This document shows, piece after piece, positions 26,431-35,351 of a stretch of DNA of 64,000 nucleotides. The stretch is from an uncultured Bacteroides sp. (GTDB taxonomy: Bacteria > Bacteroidota > Bacteroidia > Bacteroidales > Bacteroidaceae). The translations under genes and the position numbers were made by a program. Location: contig NZ_OY787464.1 in NCBI RefSeq assembly GCF_963678845.1, positions 186,001 through 250,000 of the forward strand, written 5' to 3'. The notes under the pieces were generated by a model. It did not search any database, was not told the origin of the DNA, and saw only the letters and a program-made list of their open reading frames with translations. Within the stretch, counting starts at the first letter, position 1. Every line of letters begins with the position of its first letter.

Positions 26431-27506
26431 TTTAATCTATTTTCATTAAGGTCTCCCTGTAAAGGTGACTGTCCAACATTATACCATTTCTTATCAATGC
26501 AGGTCGATTTTCCTAACATACTATGCCATTTATTCTTAATGACCCACTTGAGTGGATGACTAATGTACTTTTTTATTACTGGAGAAGCAGTTCCTACCAT
26601 CCAGCAGTTTTTAGGGCACTCAAGGACTTTCTGTCGTACTTCCTCAGCTTGCTTACTATGCCATATTTCATCAAAAGACTTAACCTCTCTGATATTTCCC
26701 ATACTTTGTTTCCAGTATTTTTCTTCTAGTCCATTGCAAGGGTAAACATCTCCATAAGGATCGACAAAAAAATTCAATAAGCCTGCTTCACATGGAAGCA
26801 TTCTTCGATTACCTTCTATGTAATTTATCAGTCCCATATTAAAGAAGGCTCTAAACCATGATTTTGGATGCTTCTCTTTTAATTGTAAGTCTATTAGCTT
26901 TTCAATATTGTTGCAGACCTCAATTTTGTTTGTGATGGCATTGTTTTCTTTATGAAAATAGTATGAATTATGAAAAGTTGCAGTAGCAAACTCCATTCCC
27001 ATAAATTTAGACAAACGATACAGTGATAACATATCTTCAGAGTTATGATTGGAAACAGTACATCCAAATCCAATATCCTTTACTCCCATTTCTTTTAAAA
27101 TCAGCAATGTCTTTAATCCTTTATCGAAACTGCCAATGCGACCACGTAACTTATCGTTTTTACATGAAAGTCCTTCAATGCTTATGCGTATTCCAATTTT
27201 TGGATATCGTTTAGCCAATTGGATAACTCTATCTTCATACCATCCAGAAGTCGAAATAACAACTCTTGATGACTTACGGAATGCAACGTCAACTATATCT
27301 TCCAAGTCTTCTCTAATAAATGGTTCTCCTCCAGTAATATTAATAAATTTCACTTTTGGAAGCATTTCTATTTCTTTAGGGGTAATTTCTTTGCTTTTTT
27401 CTGTTGGATTATTCCATATATTGCACATCTTACATTGCATAGGGCAACGATAAGTTGTGATAATGCACATATCTGTAGGTTTAGTAACTTCTTTATTTAT
27501 TATCAT
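26427..27506 (-). CDS. Radical SAM/SPASM domain protein
   Basis: A 359-residue iron-sulphur enzyme. The 4Fe-4S cluster motif CPMQCKMC is at about residues 21-28, the SAM-binding GGEP at about 57, and a C-terminal SPASM-like region carries the Cys pattern LPCEAG, YPCNGLEE, ECPKNCW around residues 235-305. The clustering with two glycosyltransferases and the four-base overlap with one of them suggest a role in modifying a sugar, lipid or peptide linked to this polysaccharide. No precursor peptide gene is visible beside it, so a peptide-maturase role is less likely. Substrate unknown. Confidence 0.9.
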   Translation of the reverse strand: MIINKEVTKPTDMCIITTYRCPMQCKMCNIWNNPTEKSKEITPKEIEMLPKVKFINITGGEPFIREDLEDIVDVAFRKSSRVVISTSGWYEDRVIQLAKRYPKIGIRISIEGLSCKNDKLRGRIGSFDKGLKTLLILKEMGVKDIGFGCTVSNHNSEDMLSLYRLSKFMGMEFATATFHNSYYFHKENNAITNKIEVCNNIEKLIDLQLKEKHPKSWFRAFFNMGLINYIEGNRRMLPCEAGLLNFFVDPYGDVYPCNGLEEKYWKQSMGNIREVKSFDEIWHSKQAEEVRQKVLECPKNCWMVGTASPVIKKYISHPLKWVIKNKWHSMLGKSTCIDKKWYNVGQSPLQGDLNENRLK

Positions 27507-28695
27507 TGTAAATCTCTATTAGTCTATTATAATAGTTCTTTGATGAAAATCTATCTGCAGAACTAGTCTGGATCATCTCATTATTAAATGAACGTTTTTT
27601 TAAAAGATATATTATTTTATCTCCTAAATCATTTAAATTATTAGGTTTAAATAATAAGCCATTTTCATCATTTATTAACTCTGGTATTCCACCAATATTA
27701 GCAGCAAGAACTGGAGTGCCCATACAAAGTGATTCAATAATACTTAAAGGACTATTCTCATACCATATTGATGGAAGTACTGAAAATTGTACATGTCTCA
27801 ATAGCCTGCTTACCTCATCATTATCTAGCTTTCCAAGAAAAATAATTTTTTCGCAGGCATATTTTTTTTCTAATATATCTTTAAGTGGACCTTCTCCTGC
27901 TATATATAGCTTATACTGTAGCGAGGTTGCGACTTCTAATAGTTGTTTTAGCCCTTTTTCTTTAGATAATCTACCAATATAACAATATGCCTGTTCGCGA
28001 ATATCTGCTTTTTGATTACATGCATTCCTAGACTTATCAAATTCAATAAAGTTGCATAAAACATTTAGCTTCTTTTCATTATATCCTGCTTGTTTCATTT
28101 TATTTGCCATAAAAGAGCTTGGGCAAATAAAGGAATCTACATAAGGTTCTATCTGATTTCTATTCCATCTTTTTGCTTCTATATATGCCATTATACTTGC
28201 AGTCCAACTCCTCTTCATGCATTTTTTCATGAGTACTGACAATGGTTCTAGAAAACATAGTTCACACACTTTGCCATCACGTAAGCATGAGTAAGCTGGG
28301 CAAATGAGTTTGTAATCGTGAAGCGTCCAAACAACCTTAATGCCTCTATTATGTGCAAGTTTTGCTATAATAGGCGAAAGATATGAATGGATATTATTTA
28401 AATGTACTATATCTGGCTTAAAATCATCAAGTATTTTTAAGAAAGAACTCTTTACTCCTGCAAATCCCATTAAACGAGAGGTCGCAAGTATTTTGCTTTT
28501 TAGGCTTCCACCAGAAAACACAACTTCAGATGGATAATATGTATCCCATCCAGAATTAATATTTTCATGGTATTGCATGGCAAATATAGCGATTTCATGA
28601 TTTTGCTGTTCTAGTAGACGGGCTAGGTTCATAGTATATGTACAATCGCCACCTCGCTTATAGAAAAATTTATTAACTATTAATATTTTATACAT
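27493..28695 (-). CDS. Glycosyltransferase family 4 (GT-B)
   Basis: A 400-residue sugar transferase. It begins ILIVNKFFYKRGGDCTYTM, a typical GT4 acceptor-side start. A Cys-rich segment lies at about residues 128-148 (CPAYSCLRDGKVCELCFLE). The donor domain shows CYIGRLSKEKGLKQLLE at about 240 and SIWYENSPLSIIESLCMG at about 310, with the catalytic glutamates. The four closely spaced Cys could bind a metal, as seen in some exopolysaccharide GT4 enzymes. It overlaps the start of the radical SAM gene by 14 bases. Confidence 0.92.
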   Translation of the reverse strand: MYKILIVNKFFYKRGGDCTYTMNLARLLEQQNHEIAIFAMQYHENINSGWDTYYPSEVVFSGGSLKSKILATSRLMGFAGVKSSFLKILDDFKPDIVHLNNIHSYLSPIIAKLAHNRGIKVVWTLHDYKLICPAYSCLRDGKVCELCFLEPLSVLMKKCMKRSWTASIMAYIEAKRWNRNQIEPYVDSFICPSSFMANKMKQAGYNEKKLNVLCNFIEFDKSRNACNQKADIREQAYCYIGRLSKEKGLKQLLEVATSLQYKLYIAGEGPLKDILEKKYACEKIIFLGKLDNDEVSRLLRHVQFSVLPSIWYENSPLSIIESLCMGTPVLAANIGGIPELINDENGLLFKPNNLNDLGDKIIYLLKKRSFNNEMIQTSSADRFSSKNYYNRLIEIYNDNK

Positions 28696-28752
28696 ATCGA
28701 ATACAATTGACTCTCTTGATTAATAATTACTTAGATATTAATAAATAACTCC

Positions 28753-29484
28753 TTATAGAGCTTGCTTTATTCTATATTTCAATCTTTCATAAAAACTTTT
28801 TTTCTCGATCTCTAGCATTTTTACTTCTTTATAAACTATTTGATTATTCTCTAGAAAAGTATCTAATAGGAATTCGCTTAATGCACCATAAACTCGTAAA
28901 CGTGATGGCATTCTATGCTCAACTTCTTCAATAACGTCAAATAAGAAAGAGCAATACTTGTGAAATAATTCATTTTTCATAATAAACATATTGCACATGT
29001 GAAGTTTTCTTGATTTTATTTTTGCATTAAATGTTTTAAGATAGTTTGGATATAATTCCTCAATAACATCCCGCATAGTATCAATATCCTTTGTATGAAT
29101 ATTAATCATTTTTTTTTGAGATCTTGTGTAATGAAAATAAGCAGATATTATATAAAATTTTTTTGATGTTGGAACGATAACTTCTGAATCAGTACACAAT
29201 TTAACGGCTTCTATTTTAGTTATCGGATTCTTACCGTCAATACTAAAATATCTTCTATAGTGTGCCAATCCTTTATAGTCAGCATTAACATTTTTCCAAA
29301 TCCAATATAAAGCAGTTAACTCATTATATGATTGATTTTTTGAAGAAATATTATCACCAATATTGTCACCCTTAAATCCAAAATTCTTATCAGATAGTTC
29401 CTTACCAACATGTAATGGCAGATAAATATCTTCAGTAGGCATTGGATATATTTTATGTGAAGCAACGACTATTTTTATTTCCAT
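28753..29484 (-). CDS. DUF4422 glycosyltransferase
   Basis: A 243-residue protein of the DUF4422 group found in capsule and lipopolysaccharide loci. The typical SSKNQSYNELTALYWIWKN and GLAHYRRYFS segments are at about residues 47-65 and 71-80. The family is assigned as glycosyltransferase from context and a few characterised members. It lies in the middle of the minus-strand exopolysaccharide operon, 31 bases after the flippase gene. Confidence 0.88.
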   Translation of the reverse strand: MEIKIVVASHKIYPMPTEDIYLPLHVGKELSDKNFGFKGDNIGDNISSKNQSYNELTALYWIWKNVNADYKGLAHYRRYFSIDGKNPITKIEAVKLCTDSEVIVPTSKKFYIISAYFHYTRSQKKMINIHTKDIDTMRDVIEELYPNYLKTFNAKIKSRKLHMCNMFIMKNELFHKYCSFLFDVIEEVEHRMPSRLRVYGALSEFLLDTFLENNQIVYKEVKMLEIEKKSFYERLKYRIKQAL

Positions 29485-29515
29485 AATATTTAATTATTCA
29501 CCTATCTCAAGTTAG

Positions 29516-30955
29516 CTATTTTATATAATTTTTTAATAAACTAAAATGTAAGTATAGCTTACACTGTTTTCTAATTTCATTTTTAATTGAATATTCTAAG
29601 AATAGATAACTAAAAATTATTATTATTACTAGATAAAGAGATTGTATTATGATTGAACTTGTGTTATAATAAATAAGACTTCCTGTTAATAATAAGAAAA
29701 TTGGATATGCTGTTTTTAATGATAAATGTATAACAAAGTATTTACGAGTATCAAATAAGCGATAAATAAATAAAAACATATATGAAACAATGGAAGAATA
29801 AATGATTCCATAAATACCTATTTCTTTTATGAATAAATAATTCAATAGCATATTTAAAAGAGCTGTCATTGTTATAGATGGTAATGTTTTTACAGTTTGC
29901 TTATAACATTGGTATCCCATATCTAGAAATGATGCAAGTGCATAAAATATAACAGAAATAGACAACGGATATAAATAAGCTACACTTTTTAAGTATTTAG
30001 GAGATACTAGCCAAGAATAATTCATTTTTAGAATAAATACTAGAAAGATAGCCATAAGAGACAATACTAAAATATAAGTATTTAGTATTTTTGAAAAATA
30101 ATTATTTTTGTCTGTTGATTTATATTGTTTAATTGCGGTTTCTTGCCATGCTTGATATATAATAACTGTAAAATTTTCTAGTATACAGGTAAACTTTGCA
30201 GCGACTGCATAAATCCCATTCTCTTCTAATCCTAAAAAATGTTCTATGTAGAAACGATTAGAACTACTAATTAGCCAACAACAAACAATGTTTGGTAGCA
30301 ATGGCAAAGAATAATTAATTAATGAGCGATTTAACTCTTTATTTTTAAAATTATAATAAAAATATTTTTTAAAAAGATGTAGTTTTTGTTCTATTATAAT
30401 TATAGAAATAGTTCTAGCTAATATACTTGCACAAAATATTCCCGCAATTCCCATATTAAATACTACAACACATAATACACTCCCGCCTGCTGTAGAAAAA
30501 GCAGTCATAATACTAGCAATTACAAAATATTTATTATTATCTGTTCCTCGTACTATTTGCATTTCCACTTCATAAAACGACATAAAAATTAAGGTGAACG
30601 CTATCCAGCCAATATAGGGTATAGATATGAAACAGGGGGTGATAACAGCTATTAATAAAACTATAAGAGATGTTTGAAGTAGAAATTTATATGTAAATGT
30701 AATAATATTTATTCTAATGTTATCATCATCAGTATCAAGTAAAAAACGAAATACGCCATCACGTAATTGCAAGGTTACAAATGGAATCATAAGAAAAATT
30801 ATATTTAATGTTATGTCATAGTAGCCATATTCTTCAGGTTTTATATAATAAGTATAAAGAGGAATAAGTAAAAAAGTAATCATTTTTGATCCTAAATTCC
30901 CAAATCCGTAAATGAATATATCTGTAATAAATTTACTATTTCTAGAATTTTTCAT
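29516..30955 (-). CDS. Wzx-type oligosaccharide flippase
   Basis: A 479-residue polytopic membrane protein of the MATE/MOP superfamily with about 12-14 helices. It begins with a short basic N terminus and the typical IFIYGFGNLGSKMITFLLIPLYT. It flips the lipid-linked repeat unit across the inner membrane for Wzy. The gene is markedly AT-rich, as are its neighbours, and the C-terminal half has long runs of Ile and Leu. It is followed by the DUF4422 gene and preceded by wzy with 13 bases between. Confidence 0.88.
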   Translation of the reverse strand: MKNSRNSKFITDIFIYGFGNLGSKMITFLLIPLYTYYIKPEEYGYYDITLNIIFLMIPFVTLQLRDGVFRFLLDTDDDNIRINIITFTYKFLLQTSLIVLLIAVITPCFISIPYIGWIAFTLIFMSFYEVEMQIVRGTDNNKYFVIASIMTAFSTAGGSVLCVVVFNMGIAGIFCASILARTISIIIIEQKLHLFKKYFYYNFKNKELNRSLINYSLPLLPNIVCCWLISSSNRFYIEHFLGLEENGIYAVAAKFTCILENFTVIIYQAWQETAIKQYKSTDKNNYFSKILNTYILVLSLMAIFLVFILKMNYSWLVSPKYLKSVAYLYPLSISVIFYALASFLDMGYQCYKQTVKTLPSITMTALLNMLLNYLFIKEIGIYGIIYSSIVSYMFLFIYRLFDTRKYFVIHLSLKTAYPIFLLLTGSLIYYNTSSIIIQSLYLVIIIIFSYLFLEYSIKNEIRKQCKLYLHFSLLKNYIK

Positions 30956-30968
30956 ATAATGAAATTAC

Positions 30969-32165
30969 TTATTTATATTTCAACGATGAGCGCATTTCAG
31001 ACAATGTAAGTCCTAATATTACTAACATTACAAATCCACGATTATGAGTAAAAGTTGAATCTGCAATACATTCTATAGCAAAAAATGCAACAATTAAACT
31101 TACTATTATATATCGTTTATCCATTCCGTATTTTTTTTTATATATAAATAAAACTTTTAATATCCTTATCCAAAAGTAGAAAAAAAGTATAACGCCAATT
31201 ATTCCAAATTGAGCAAGTGAAGGATAAAATGTATCAGCAATAAATGTCGGATGATCTTTAGACAATCCATCAAGTTTGTCAATATGATATTTCGCATAAA
31301 TATTTGAATAGTATTGTGCAGAAGTGTAAGTTGCAAAACTTCCAAATCCGCTCCCAAATGGAAAATAGTGAATTAAAATTAGAAATGAGATACCATATAA
31401 AGCTGGTCTAGCCCATAATTCACCAGCATTATTAACAGTTCCAATAATAAAATACAAGTTTATTTTATTCCAAGAGACAATAATTACAGCGCAAATTATC
31501 AAAATACTATATAGTAATGAAGAAGAAGTTATTTTAAATATATAACCAGATTTAATTATAACTGAAAACATAACAGCAAACACAAAAAAACCATAAAATT
31601 TAGAGCGCGTAGAAAATATGCCAATAGACAATATAAAGATGAAAGTCAAAAGTTCATTCCATGTATAAGAACTACAATATAAATATAAAAAGGCCGTTAC
31701 TACAACTGCTGTTGCAAAGCGAGAAGGATGTCCAAAAACAGTATTTGTTTGTTCTGCTAGTGGTATAATTAATAATATCAAAGCAAATACAATACACATT
31801 ATAGTTATAAATGTCTTTTGTTTTTTTGATAATTCAGGCATTAATAAATAGGTACAGTAAAAACCCAAAAAAGGTTTTATCTGAATAATGGCATCCATAA
31901 TTATCGCTTTATTAACATTCGATTTTATTACGACCGAATAGATAATATAAAAGAGAAAGATTCCCGATAGTATATATAATGGTTTAGCTTCATTCCAATT
32001 CCTTCTTTCCCAAAGAATTAATCCTGTAAATAAAACTAAAAAGACTGCCATAAGTTCGTCTGTATATTTGAAATCTATAAAGTCGTAAAGCATGATTCCA
32101 AATATATATCCAAATACAATGAATATGAAAAATAGATTATTTTTAGACACTTTTATGGCTGCCAT
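30969..32165 (-). CDS. Wzy-type repeat-unit polymerase
   Basis: A 398-residue inner-membrane protein with 10-12 hydrophobic segments and one large periplasmic loop around residues 280-320 (FGSFATYTSAQYYSNIYAKYH, in pieces), as in O-antigen ligase/polymerase proteins. Sequence conservation is low in this class, so the call rests on topology, the loop and its place between the flippase and Wzc genes. Its start touches the stop codon of the Wzc-like gene. Confidence 0.8.
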   Translation of the reverse strand: MAAIKVSKNNLFFIFIVFGYIFGIMLYDFIDFKYTDELMAVFLVLFTGLILWERRNWNEAKPLYILSGIFLFYIIYSVVIKSNVNKAIIMDAIIQIKPFLGFYCTYLLMPELSKKQKTFITIMCIVFALILLIIPLAEQTNTVFGHPSRFATAVVVTAFLYLYCSSYTWNELLTFIFILSIGIFSTRSKFYGFFVFAVMFSVIIKSGYIFKITSSSLLYSILIICAVIIVSWNKINLYFIIGTVNNAGELWARPALYGISFLILIHYFPFGSGFGSFATYTSAQYYSNIYAKYHIDKLDGLSKDHPTFIADTFYPSLAQFGIIGVILFFYFWIRILKVLFIYKKKYGMDKRYIIVSLIVAFFAIECIADSTFTHNRGFVMLVILGLTLSEMRSSLKYK

Positions 32166-34364
32166 TTATTTTGTAATATTAGAATTTATAACAATACAAA
32201 CATTGGGCAAAAGGCTTGATTCAATTATCTTATTTATATTTTTCAATTTATTTTTAGGAGTATAGTCTTCTCTTAAAATAAAGAAAGTATAGTCAGCAAA
32301 ATGTGCTATATCAAAAGCGGACGATGAAGCAGCTAATGAGCTGGTATCAATAATTACATAGTCATAATTAGTTTTTAAGTAACCAATTAGTTCTTTCATC
32401 TTTTTATTGTATATCAACATTCCACAGTCCTGCTGGTTGTGTGTTGCATGAATGATGTACAAATTAGGAGACTCTTTTTCTATAATTTTATTAATATCAA
32501 TATTGCCATTGATATAGTTGTTTATTGTTGTTCCATTAATCCTCTCATCTAAGCTTTTTGAAAAGTTCATATTTATAAGCACTACTTTTTTATCTGTTAT
32601 GGAAAGACTTTTAGCTAAATTGTTAGCAAAAAACGTTTTCCCTTCACCTTCAACATTTGAAGTGACCATAAATATATTATTTTGCTGTTCTTTTGAATAA
32701 ATCAAATTACGCAATATCTTGAATGATTCGTAATCACTAAATTTTCCCCATACTGGATATGATATATTTTCGTATAAATCATCTTTCGACGCTGTTTTCT
32801 TTATAATAAATAGTTTAATTGATATTACAATGATTGATAGGATAATTGATGCAATAAGAGCAACTGGTAATACAATGATTTTCTTAGGAAAAACGGGTTT
32901 GAAGGAAGAATATGCTTTATCTACAATATGTGCTGCCATTTCATCAGGAGAATTAGCAATTTCTTTCTCTTCTAATTTTTGAAGAAGGAAGAGATACAGG
33001 GATTCTTTTACTTTCTGCAAACGTTTCAACTCAATGAATTCTTTCTCTCTTGCTGGTAATTCATTGAGTTGAGAATTTAGAGAGGAGTTTTTCTTATTGA
33101 TTTCACTAATTGCAATCTTTAATGTTTTTATGGTAGAATTAATAGTTTCAATTAAAGCATTTCTTTGTTCTTTTAATTGGTCATTTACTAATATTATTGC
33201 AGGATTCGAAGGCTCTGTACTTTTTAGTAACCTAATTCTTTCAATCATCAAGCTATTATATGCTTTGGTTAAAGCTTCTCCTTCATAAACAACATTTGGG
33301 ACAATTGCATATTTATTATTGGAATCTTTTAAATAATTAGACACATATTCCATTAACTTTAGCTGAGTTTGCATTTCCAAGATCTTCTTTTCAGATTCTT
33401 CAGTCCCCATATATACAACGCTTCCATATGCTGTTAGATCTGGTATGTTATTTTGTTTCTTGTAAAGTTCAATTTTATTTTCAATACTATCTAATTCTGA
33501 TGTGACAACGCCTAATTTTTCACTAACAAATGAGGCATTTACGCTTGATTCCATAACCTTTACTGATTTAGAGTAATCGTTATATAGCTTCATTGTTGTA
33601 TTGAGTATATCAATGCCTCTTTTTTTGTTATCGTCATTAATACTGAAATTAACTATATCGGAGGCTGCATCAGTTGTTCCAATATTTAGTTCTTTGACAT
33701 ATGATTCGTAAACTTCAATTAAAGGTGAGATTTTGATTCCCAATTTTTCTTGGACTTCTTGTTTATAATAACAGGTTTTGTCTACTTTTATATTACCGAT
33801 AACTGTTTGAATAGTATAGGGCAAGGAAATGTTTTCAATACTCATTTTACTGAATAAGGTAGATTCAATTTTAATAGATACTTTTTGATTATTTGTTGAG
33901 ACATTTATTAATATAGGTCTTGATAGAGTATCTAAAAAATTAATTGGAAATTCAATACTTAGTGGAGCCTTCTTATAAGCTGAAAGCATTTTTAGCCCAT
34001 CCTTTTGTTTTATGTCAACTTGTAAACCCAATTCTCGAATTACATTTTCAAGAATTGCTTTTGATTTAATCGTAAGTACTTCGTCATCTGCATTAATACC
34101 AGATGCGGAACCTCCTAGAATTGAACCTAAACCTGTTGATTTTAACATTTTAAGCTCTGATGACATCCCATTTTTCTCACTTATAAGTCTCAAATTTGAT
34201 TTAATCTCATATTGAGATGGAGTGATTGAAATATAAGCTAAAGCAACAAGAAAACACGTGATTGCAATTGAAATATTGTATTTCCAATATTTTGAAAACT
34301 TGCTAAATAACTTTGCAATATCAATGCTTTCATCACGTTGAATAGGTGTATTATTAAATCTCAT
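32166..34364 (-). CDS. Wzc-like chain-length regulator with altered kinase domain
   Basis: A 732-residue inner-membrane protein controlling polymerisation and export. N-terminal transmembrane helix at about residues 33-50, a large periplasmic coiled-coil region, a GNVR-type segment (ELPAREKEFIELKRL) and a second helix at about 500-525 match Wzc/PCP-2a proteins. The cytoplasmic ATPase has Walker A EGEGKTFFANNL at about residue 570. Its Walker A' reads VVLINMNFSKS where active BY-kinases have an Asp-x-Asp, and Walker B is YVIIDTSS. The protein ends ...CIVINSNITK without the usual Tyr-rich tail. It may bind ATP without autophosphorylating. Confidence 0.88.
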   Translation of the reverse strand: MRFNNTPIQRDESIDIAKLFSKFSKYWKYNISIAITCFLVALAYISITPSQYEIKSNLRLISEKNGMSSELKMLKSTGLGSILGGSASGINADDEVLTIKSKAILENVIRELGLQVDIKQKDGLKMLSAYKKAPLSIEFPINFLDTLSRPILINVSTNNQKVSIKIESTLFSKMSIENISLPYTIQTVIGNIKVDKTCYYKQEVQEKLGIKISPLIEVYESYVKELNIGTTDAASDIVNFSINDDNKKRGIDILNTTMKLYNDYSKSVKVMESSVNASFVSEKLGVVTSELDSIENKIELYKKQNNIPDLTAYGSVVYMGTEESEKKILEMQTQLKLMEYVSNYLKDSNNKYAIVPNVVYEGEALTKAYNSLMIERIRLLKSTEPSNPAIILVNDQLKEQRNALIETINSTIKTLKIAISEINKKNSSLNSQLNELPAREKEFIELKRLQKVKESLYLFLLQKLEEKEIANSPDEMAAHIVDKAYSSFKPVFPKKIIVLPVALIASIILSIIVISIKLFIIKKTASKDDLYENISYPVWGKFSDYESFKILRNLIYSKEQQNNIFMVTSNVEGEGKTFFANNLAKSLSITDKKVVLINMNFSKSLDERINGTTINNYINGNIDINKIIEKESPNLYIIHATHNQQDCGMLIYNKKMKELIGYLKTNYDYVIIDTSSLAASSSAFDIAHFADYTFFILREDYTPKNKLKNINKIIESSLLPNVCIVINSNITK

Positions 34365-34378
34365 AGAGGTCTTTTGTT

Positions 34379-35191
34379 TTATTTAATAAATAAGGCAATG
34401 CATAATGATGCAATTACAGAAATAGCGCCGGTTATAGTTGAAGCTACAGATAGATTAAACTGCTTTGTGGAGTCTGTTTTAGAACTATTTTGCTTTGCTT
34501 TATTGGGCTGTACGTAGATTATATCATTTTGTTTCAAATAAAAATAGGGTGAACTAAATAAATCAGATGAAGTAAGGTCAAAACGATGAAATTCTTTTTT
34601 GCCATTATTTTCTCTAACTAATAATACGTTTTCCCTGTTTCCATAAATATTTAAATCACCACTTAAGCTTATGGCATCCAATATAGTCATCCGTTCGTTT
34701 GATGTCCCTTTTGTTCCGGGAACGTTAACTTCTCCTATTACAGAAACCTTGAAATTAAGTAACTGTACATTTATAATAGGTTCTTTTGCATATTTTGAGA
34801 TTTTCTCTTTTAAAATATCACTAATTTGCCGACATGAATAACCTGCCACCTTTATTTTTCCTAAAGTTGGGAAATCTATTTCACCATTAATATCAACTAA
34901 ATAAGATTGTAGCGTTGGCATTGAAGATATTTCTGTCTGCCCAGGTTTTATAGTTGAAGAAAGTGGGAGATTAAACATCGATACAGCTACCGGATCCTTT
35001 CCTGTAACTATAATAGACAAAAGATCTGATGGAAGTATCTTAACTTCACAATTAGTAGTATCCATATTAATAGAATAGTCTTTATTCTCAGTGTGTTGCT
35101 GTAAATCTTGAAAATATGAAATGTTTTTGGGAGTGCTACAAGAACACATAAAAATAATAACACTAGATAATATTATATTTTTGTTTTTCAT
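34379..35191 (-). CDS. Wza-type polysaccharide export lipoprotein (OPX)
   Basis: An outer-membrane exporter forming the channel for the polymer. From MKNKNIILSSVIIFMCSCS the product is 270 residues with a lipobox Cys at residue 17. Next come the Bacteroides-type KNISYFQDLQQ start of the mature protein, a polysaccharide-export domain (LPSDLLSIIVTGKDPVAV) and an SLBB domain (VIGEVNVPGTKGTS). The C terminus has a hydrophobic helix (ITGAISVIASLCIALF). An in-frame extension to 35245 lacks signal features and is rejected. It is the first gene of the locus, divergent from the HU-SPOR gene. Confidence 0.9.
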   Translation of the reverse strand: MKNKNIILSSVIIFMCSCSTPKNISYFQDLQQHTENKDYSINMDTTNCEVKILPSDLLSIIVTGKDPVAVSMFNLPLSSTIKPGQTEISSMPTLQSYLVDINGEIDFPTLGKIKVAGYSCRQISDILKEKISKYAKEPIINVQLLNFKVSVIGEVNVPGTKGTSNERMTILDAISLSGDLNIYGNRENVLLVRENNGKKEFHRFDLTSSDLFSSPYFYLKQNDIIYVQPNKAKQNSSKTDSTKQFNLSVASTITGAISVIASLCIALFIK

Positions 35192-35339
35192 CTGATAATT
35201 AATTATAAACTTCGAAATTACAAAATAATTTTTAATCTTATTCATTTTAAACGTGCTCCGTATGCTTTTATTGCTTTTTATGTTGATAATTTGTTAATAA
35301 TAAAATCCCGAAATTCTGTGTATTAATCAATAAATGATG

Positions 35340-35347
35340 TACATTTG
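35340..35347 (+). promoter_or_regulatory. Candidate -7 element overlapping the HU-SPOR gene start
   Basis: TACATTTG four bases before ATG 35352. If used, the transcript would begin at or just beyond that ATG, leaving no leader. The same TGTACATTTGCATC string precedes the metallo-hydrolase gene at 11806. No good TTTG at -33 was found. Confidence 0.4.
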
Positions 35348-35351
35348 CATC

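Noticed and set aside
28340..28537. Several 60-135 residue frames opposite the exopolysaccharide genes
   Set aside because: They are antisense frames of long, clearly conserved genes, with no start or family support.
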